From Caenorhabditis remanei (taxonomy: Eukaryota > Nematoda > Chromadorea > Rhabditida > Rhabditidae), in NCBI RefSeq assembly GCF_010183535.1, contig NC_071330.1:9405717-9469716 (forward strand): a stretch of DNA of 64,000 nucleotides, read 5' to 3'. How positions within the stretch are numbered: the first letter of the stretch is position 1; the number at the start of each line of letters is the position of its first letter. Below the pieces are notes generated by a model that had not been told where the DNA came from, did no database searches, and saw only the letters and a program-made list of their open reading frames with translations. Of the stretch, positions 57,986 to 64,000 are shown piece by piece. A program made the position numbers and the translations under genes.

Positions 57986-60803
57986 ATGGATCCACTCGAT
58001 GATTTACTCACCCAACTCGAAGGTGTAGAAGAAGAGGAATTAAAACCAATTACTGAGAATATAAACAATGGGCCACGGGCAATTGATATGCGAGAAGAAG
58101 CTCTCAAAGCTATGGAGAAACCGGAGAAATCGGCTGCGTCTTCCTCAATGAGGGAGTTTGAAGAAGAAAACAGTGACGACGATGAGCTATATGTAAAGAA
58201 GAGGTAATTATCAATTATGAATATTTAGGACAAATTTGGTTTACGCCAAAACCATTTTTTTAGAGAACTTACGGAGCAAGGAATACAGTTAGAGCGATAT
58301 TTGAAAAAGAACAGTTCAACAAGTGGCCCAAAATCAACAGATGCATTTAAATCTAATAAAGTAATTAACTTGATAAAATGATTCTTAAAATCTTCTAATT
58401 GACAGAAATCAATGCTGACGGGTTTGACGAAACCATCAACAGAAGCTGTGACAGTTGGAATCGTCCGCTTCGATAAATTTCAAATTTCAATCCGAAATCC
58501 CAAAATCAGCTCATCGAGTTTCGGAGCGTTTACAGCTGGCATGAAACTGGAAAAGCTGTCTGACTTGAAACCAACTGCGAATTTCAAAGAAGCATGGTGC
58601 ACAATGGGAGTTATTGTTGAGAAAGGTTTCAAAAAGAAAAGTGCGAATGGAAACGATTTCTTAATTTGGAAACTACACGATCTTAAGGTTTTTGAAAATT
58701 AGGAAAAGGAGAAAGAATAATTATTTTAGGATTGTCAAACTCAACCTGTGAAGCTTCTAATGTTCGGTGATGCCATCAAAGATCATTGGGAAATTAAGGT
58801 TTTACTTACTTTCCTTCATTCTTCAAATATTATTTGTTTCAGCTCGGCTCTGTCATTGCTTTAATATCTGCACAAATTGCAGATGACTCATCAGCATCTG
58901 GAGCGAAAAGTAAGGGGAAATCATTATCTGCAGTTTAAAATAGTTTTAATTACTTTTAGAGCCGGTATCGGCAACATTGAAAGTGTCGAAATCAAACAAT
59001 ATTGTAGAAATCGGACAATCTGCTCATTACGGAACTTGTAAAGTAAGAAACATTTTAGTAAAAAAAAGGTAAAGAAACTGTATAAATTCAGGGCATCCGG
59101 CAGCAAGACGGTCAACGATGTAGCAATTTCGTTAACTCTTCACTCAGCGAATTCTGCGTATTCCACGTGATGAGTGCTGCGAGAAAACTATCCGCCAAAC
59201 GAGGTCAGCATGTATGACTCATTTTTGATGCTCGTTTTGCTCATTTTATTTGCTCTAACACAGCACAGCTTTTTGTGTCAATTGAGTAAATAGGAGGATC
59301 AGGAGTGAGAGATGAATGCGTTTTAGTAAAAAAGAATCGCAAATCGAACAACTAGTAATTGAATTCATTTTCAGGTGTTTTCAATGCAGTTACATGCGGT
59401 CCAAACGTTGGTGGTTTGTCATTCAATAAGAAATCAGCTACAACTTCAAAGTCTCAAACACCTATTCGACCTGGAATGATTTCATCTGGACTATCTAAGT
59501 AACTGAAGGAAACGTTGTATTCTTTTATTCAATGTCTGATCAGTTCCAGTGGTTCTCCATTACTTCGTGACACAATGCGACCAGCTGATAGTAATACTTT
59601 GACAACACCAACTACAACATTGAAACAAATCACAAAAGAAGAAGAGAAGTCTTCATTAAACGACATTTTGAATCAGAGAGTAAGAGCTTGATACATTTCG
59701 AATTGTTCATTTATCTCCTTATTAGAAAAATACATTCGCTGCTCGTCAAATTCTGAAGCTCAAAGAGAAAAAAGATGAGAAATGCATTGAGAATATGGAA
59801 GAAATGATAGAGTTCATGGCAACTGATAATTCGAACGAAAAGTATAAACACTCAAGTTTCGGAGAGTTTCTCAAAGCAGATACAGAAAATGAGAAATCAA
59901 AAGTTGTCGATTTACGATCTTCTTCTTCAACAACCACTACTTCATCTCCAAATGGATCAAAACTTTGGACAATGTCAATGACTAAAAACAATAAACCAGT
60001 TGGACATAAAGATGCTCAGGAGCATGCTGCAAGAGTTAGTTGTCTGTAAAGATGTTTGATTTTAGTATATTTTCTTCAGCTACGTGCAATCGCAATTCTG
60101 AAAGCAAAACGAAAAGAATCTGAAGAAGAAAAAAGTGGTGGAGTGAAGCGAAAAGCAGTTAGAACACCAGGTGAAAACTCACCATCTGATGCGAAAAGAT
60201 CGAAAAGCTCGAGTCAATCAAAAATGGATGAAATCAGAGCATTATTAGCAAGGAAGAGTACTCATCACAAAGAAGCTGAAAAGGTTTTGAATGTAGACCT
60301 AATGTGTTATTTTGATTGTACTTTACAGGCGGAACATGATATGCTTCAACGACATTTGACTGGAATGGAAGAACGTGAAAAAGTAGAAACATTTACATCG
60401 ACTTGTATGGAAGTCAAGAACGTTAAAGTTGTTACGTGCAATCAGGTACCAAATTACAGGAAACGGTTCTTCTAATTTGTTCCTAATTTTCAGTGCAAAT
60501 ACACATCACAGTTTGCTTCATCTGAATGCATGAAAAAAGAACATAAACTAATCAGACATACAGCCGATAAACGATTCTTCAAATGCACTGGATGTAAGAA
60601 ACGAACAGTTTGTTTTGAGATGATGCCTACTAAACATTGCCCGGTATGATTAAGAATAATCGACAGTTCAGAACTGTTTTTGTTTTCAGCATTGCAATGA
60701 GAATAAATGGGAGAGAGTTGCAATGAAAGACGAGCGAAAAGTTGTTTTGGAAACGGAGAATTTATTGGTTCGAGGTGAAGAACGTCCATTTGTCAGTTCT
60801 TAA
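57986..60803 (+). CDS. mcm-10: DNA replication factor MCM10
   Basis: Replication-initiation factor that links the CMG helicase with polymerase alpha. Fourteen exons (57986-58203, 58264-58360, 58406-58687, 58730-58798, 58843-58909, 58960-59042, 59092-59203, 59375-59498, 59550-59679, 59726-60034, 60080-60283, 60329-60445, 60494-60643, 60690-60803) give 691 residues. An N-terminal acidic coiled segment is followed by the OB-fold (about 125-250; SFGAFTAGMKLEKLSDLK, WCTMGVIVEKGFKKKSANGN) and the first zinc finger (GIRQQDGQRCSNFVNSSLSE with CVFHV). The C-terminal zinc region is CKYTSQFASSECMKKEH, then CTGCKKRTVCFEMMPTKHCP and HCNENKWERV. A Lys/Ser-rich nuclear-localisation stretch (KRKAVRTPGENSPSDAKRSK) lies near 510. 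C. elegans Y47D3A.28 from memory. Confidence 0.94.
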
Positions 60804-61494
60804 AATACTCATAGACTTCCGGTTAACTTCTCTATTTTGTTATTTTGTTTTTGAAATTTGTTTAGAGTATAAATAAACTCCGTTCAATTTTTGGTTTCTA
60901 TGTCTATGAGCTACTACGGGCCGGATAGCGAATCGTCAAGGTACCGTGGGCCGGGATAAAGTGCCAAAAACGCGAAAATGGCCAAAAACCATTCTAGCCT
61001 GGCCCGCAGATTAACGAACATCCATCCGACCCGTACGTTAGTGACATAGAACTCACCGAGATCTCATTTAGATATATTTTCTGCTCACAATATTGCGTTT
61101 CAACCGAGTTACGGGCCGGTCGGTTTGGTTTGCAAGGAGACATTTTTCTAATTTTGTCAATAAAAATTTTAATGCACCTATTCACGAAGAAAAAGTGCGA
61201 ATTAAAATGCCACATTTTGCATTTTAATGCTATTCACGAATGCACAACCAAGAAACCAGATTTCAATTTAATATAGAATTTAAATCAGGAAATCGAAAAA
61301 TAGCATATTAATTGGAACCAAGAAAAACACGAGAATAGGAATTGTATAGATAATAGAAAACAACGAAAAATAATGGGGTACAGAACATTGAAAACCACCG
61401 ATTGATGCAATTGGACAAAAGAGTAGTTCGATTAGAAGTCCGGGTTCAGACTCTGTAACAACGAAGATATAATTCCAAAAAACCTATCGGAAAC
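60804..61494. other. spacer between mcm-10 and DRG1 with a decayed GC repeat
   Basis: The convergent 3' ends of mcm-10 and DRG1. It holds the GGGCCGG-type repeat at 60905-61140 and, at 61160-61250, a short foldback of GCATTTTAAT/ATTAAAATGC with TATTCACGAA phrases like those in the obr-1 intron element. Confidence 0.5.
60905..61140. repeat. degenerate GGCCCGG-type repeat, copy 3
   Basis: ACTACGGGCCGGATAGCGAA, CGTGGGCCGGGATAAAGTGC, TAGCCTGGCCCGCAG and ACGGGCCGGTCGG recur in both orientations across about 235 bases. More diverged than the copies at 20638 and 41844. Confidence 0.55.
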
Positions 61495-62581
61495 TCACTT
61501 TTTGATAACCTGAACGACATCTTCGTCAATGAGAACATGATCGCGACCAACACGTTGAGGGTTGTGCTTAGCCGAGGCTCCCCAAACGAGGGCGCTAAAT
61601 AATAACTTTTGTATGATTGTCTAATTTAGATTGAGAAGAAAACAAACCATTTGAAGTCCTTTTGAAGAGACTTGTGAATCTTCATACACAAATCTTCGAT
61701 ACTCTTGCGTTCCGCGTTCAAAACAATTGGTTGGGAGTAATCAGGAAGTTGACCTTTTGGCTTTGTGTAGCTGAAATGAAATGTCAGTGAAACTGCCGTC
61801 TATAAAACAAAACTCACATGCGAATCAAATTCAAATATTCCCAAGTTTTCTCTAATAAGTCGTCAAAGTTCCATTTATGATGGGCGGAGATTGGAACGGT
61901 ATGAGGGATACGGTAGATGATGTCGAGTTCTTCAATCGAGATTTGATCAATTTTGTTGAGAACATAGATACATGGAATGTAAACTCTATTTCCTTCAATC
62001 ACGTCAATCAAATCTTCAGAAGTAGCATCATAACGAAGAGTGATGTCGGCATTATGAATACGGTATTCTGCCAAAATACTTTTGACGAGTTCTAAATCGA
62101 GTTCCGTTTGGGGAACAAGCATAGTCAGATTGATTCCTCCCTTCTCTTTTCTCTTGAATCCAATATTTGGTGGTTGCTTGTTGAGACGAATTCCGAATCC
62201 TTCTAACTCGTACTCGAGTAATTTTTTGTGTTGCAATGGCTTCATCACATCAAGAACCATAAGAATGAGTGAGCAAGTACGTGCAACTGAAAATTCAAAT
62301 AAATATAAATTATATCATCTAATACAGCCATCCTACCAGCAATAACTTGCTTTCCACGTCCTTTTCCGTCTTTCGCACCCTCAATAATACCGGGAAGATC
62401 GAGAAGTTGAATCTTGGCTCCCTTAAATAAATTAAGTTGTAGAAAAATGATTTATCGGGAAAAACCTTGTAGCGAATGACTCCAGGAACCGTTGTAAGAG
62501 TCGTGAATTCGTAAGCGGCAACTTCCGAAAAGACACCAGCCAAATTACAGAGAAGTGTTGATTTACCGACGGATGGGAATC
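61495..62581 (-). CDS. DRG1: developmentally regulated GTP-binding protein 1 (DRG1), 5' part missing
   Basis: Obg-family GTPase that works with DFRP1 on ribosomes. Five exons are visible (62581-62466, 62421-62337, 62286-61818, 61770-61648, 61594-61495), joining in frame. They cover G1 ([15 protein letters not shown]), G2 ([11 protein letters not shown]), G3 ([20 protein letters not shown]), the S5D2L insert ([18 protein letters not shown]), G4 ([10 protein letters not shown]), and the TGS domain ([18 protein letters not shown]), ending [10 protein letters not shown]. About 70 N-terminal residues and the start lie in exon(s) not found between 62582 and 64000, so that intron exceeds 1.4 kb or the exon is beyond the window. 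C. elegans T28D6.6 from memory. Confidence 0.94.
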
Positions 62582-64000
62582 CTGAAAATTGTTTTGTTGA
62601 AACGCTTCTACTTCTTCAGGCACACATAGATTTTTCAGTTGGTTCTTCTCTTATTATTATTCTTTTCTGTTTCTACCATAAAGTCATCAATTTTATGTGT
62701 AGAATTTCCCGTAAAAACGGGGCCCTTCAACCCATTTGTTGTAAGAATCCATAAAGCAGAGCTAAATTGCGTTTTCTTTTCCACCATTTGATTTTATTCG
62801 TTTTGGAGGGCGATTCCTCTCGGTTTTCTTATTATATTTACTCCTCAAAGTAAACGATGACAGGTTTGTTCATCAATACTCTATCCCGGAAGCGACAAAA
62901 ACGATAAAAATAAACAGATTTAGACGCCTAAACGTTGATAGAAAAAAGCAGAGAAGAACGGAAATTTGATGTCAATTTGCATGACAACTCCTTTTTTCGG
63001 TCCATTTCCGTTTTCATCACGTCCCACGGCTTTATTTTTGTCTTATTTTTTCATATCATATGTTCTTTTCGACTCTAAAGTTGTATTTATAAAATATCAA
63101 ACTCACTTTTCAATGAGGATTTGAATAAGAAATTGCCAAAGATTCTTTAGTATGCAATGTTCCTTTTCTGCAAATTGTGAGCTAGTGCGGAAGAGCATAG
63201 AATTTATATTTTTTCGGTCAGAGGAAGTAAGAAAAAAAATTCGGAGTATTTTCTTTTTCTGAATTCGTCATTTCCCTTTTCCGGCGAGACTCTGCGAACA
63301 TCTCCATCATCTTTTGGTTGACGAATGAGTGGCGGCATTTGAAAGAAAAGCGTTTGGCGGCACAAGCTCTTAGCTCTTGCTCGAACGTTTATGGCTGTAT
63401 ATTTTGTGTTGTAAACTTCGAGAAAACTTCTAAAAGATAAATAAACTAGTTCTCACTAATTTCTCTGTACCACTCTTATGCTACATGCATAAGAATTCAT
63501 CTAGAAAAAGAAATTATATGATAATCTCACATATTTACTTTCACGACACTCACTGGAGATTGAAAACGAAAGCTTCTTATAGATGTCAGTCAAATTCTTA
63601 AATCACTACAAAAACGAAGTTTCCAGGGCACATTTTAGATGATTCTAGTCAAAATTATTAGTGCTCATATTCAAAGTGCATTCAGAATATTGTTTCACGT
63701 TTTCTGCTTTTTATGCTCATCCCATCCCATTTGACCGGATTAGATGGCTGTTTTTTGGAGATGTCTTTTCATTCTTTTTCTCGACAAGCAAAATAATTGC
63801 GACATTCTTTCTTTTTTGTCTCAACGTTGTCCTACATTTATGTAGTACTATAGGATGTTTTCTTTTATTTTTCCATTGGTAAAGAATCATTTGTTGAGAT
63901 AAAAATTATTATAGTGTCGGAGTTTGTTCAATTAATAGAAGCAATGAAAACGTTATAAGAAACTATATACACCTCAAAATAAAAACGGAGAGTTCAAATG
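62582..64000. other. upstream intron of DRG1 to the window edge
   Basis: AT-rich sequence, probably intron and perhaps promoter. I looked for the conserved N-terminal DRG1 exon (Lys/Arg-rich helix before G1) on the minus strand and did not find it. No repeat with clear ends. Confidence 0.45.

Overview
This window is nuclear DNA of a Caenorhabditis nematode. Introns are short and AT-rich with TTTCAG-type acceptors, acceptor-like AGs sit just before many start codons (as expected for spliced-leader trans-splicing), genes are dense and partly in apparent operons, and foldback and TIR elements are abundant. The gene set (aakb-2, rsks-1, obr-1, gly-9, mib-1, smc-3, rab-35, teg-1, mcm-10 and a DRG1 gene) matches, from memory, the Y47D3A/T28D6 part of C. 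elegans chromosome III. The proteins and repeats differ enough from C. elegans that this is a related species (C. briggsae/C. remanei type). The species call is inference.

Layout. 1-4.4 kb: a possible three-gene operon, immp-1 (mitochondrial inner-membrane peptidase), mdt-21 (Mediator) and a tiny Gemin7-like gene whose last intron is swollen to 2.2 kb by nested repeats. 4.5-9.3 kb: an Srd-type chemoreceptor, a divergent alpha-tubulin without the K40 loop (tba-7-like), and a small secreted protein. 10.2-13.9 kb: a zeta-class GST pseudogene fragment and parp-1 (zinc fingers, PADR1, WGR, catalytic domain; no BRCT). A perfect 64-bp inverted repeat lies upstream of parp-1. 14.9-24.9 kb: ADAT3 tRNA deaminase subunit, aakb-2 (AMPK beta), a repeat-rich 4.7-kb spacer, then rsks-1 (S6 kinase). 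25.8-27.4 kb: an unrecognised 118-residue single-pass membrane protein. 27.6-36.5 kb: obr-1 (oxysterol-binding protein) with a probable second promoter. 38.6-48 kb: a 70-residue unknown, DENR, gly-9 and mib-1. 48.3-64 kb: smc-3 (20 exons), a deleted mariner-type transposon, rab-35 (probably in an operon with teg-1), teg-1, mcm-10, and the 3' part of DRG1, which runs off the window.

The genes are mostly housekeeping: growth signalling (rsks-1, aakb-2), chromosome maintenance (smc-3, mcm-10, parp-1), RNA and translation (mdt-21, Gemin7-like, ADAT3, DENR, teg-1, DRG1) and membrane traffic, lipid or glycan work (obr-1, rab-35, gly-9). All gene models were built by hand from reading frame, GT/AG signals and phase. 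Every multi-exon CDS given here keeps frame through all its junctions, but 5' ends of obr-1 and DRG1 are incomplete or uncertain. No wholly new system was seen. The most notable items are the Gemin7 candidate, alternative N-termini of obr-1 and rab-35, frame-preserving micro-introns, the parp-1 hairpin and location, and the layered foldback elements.
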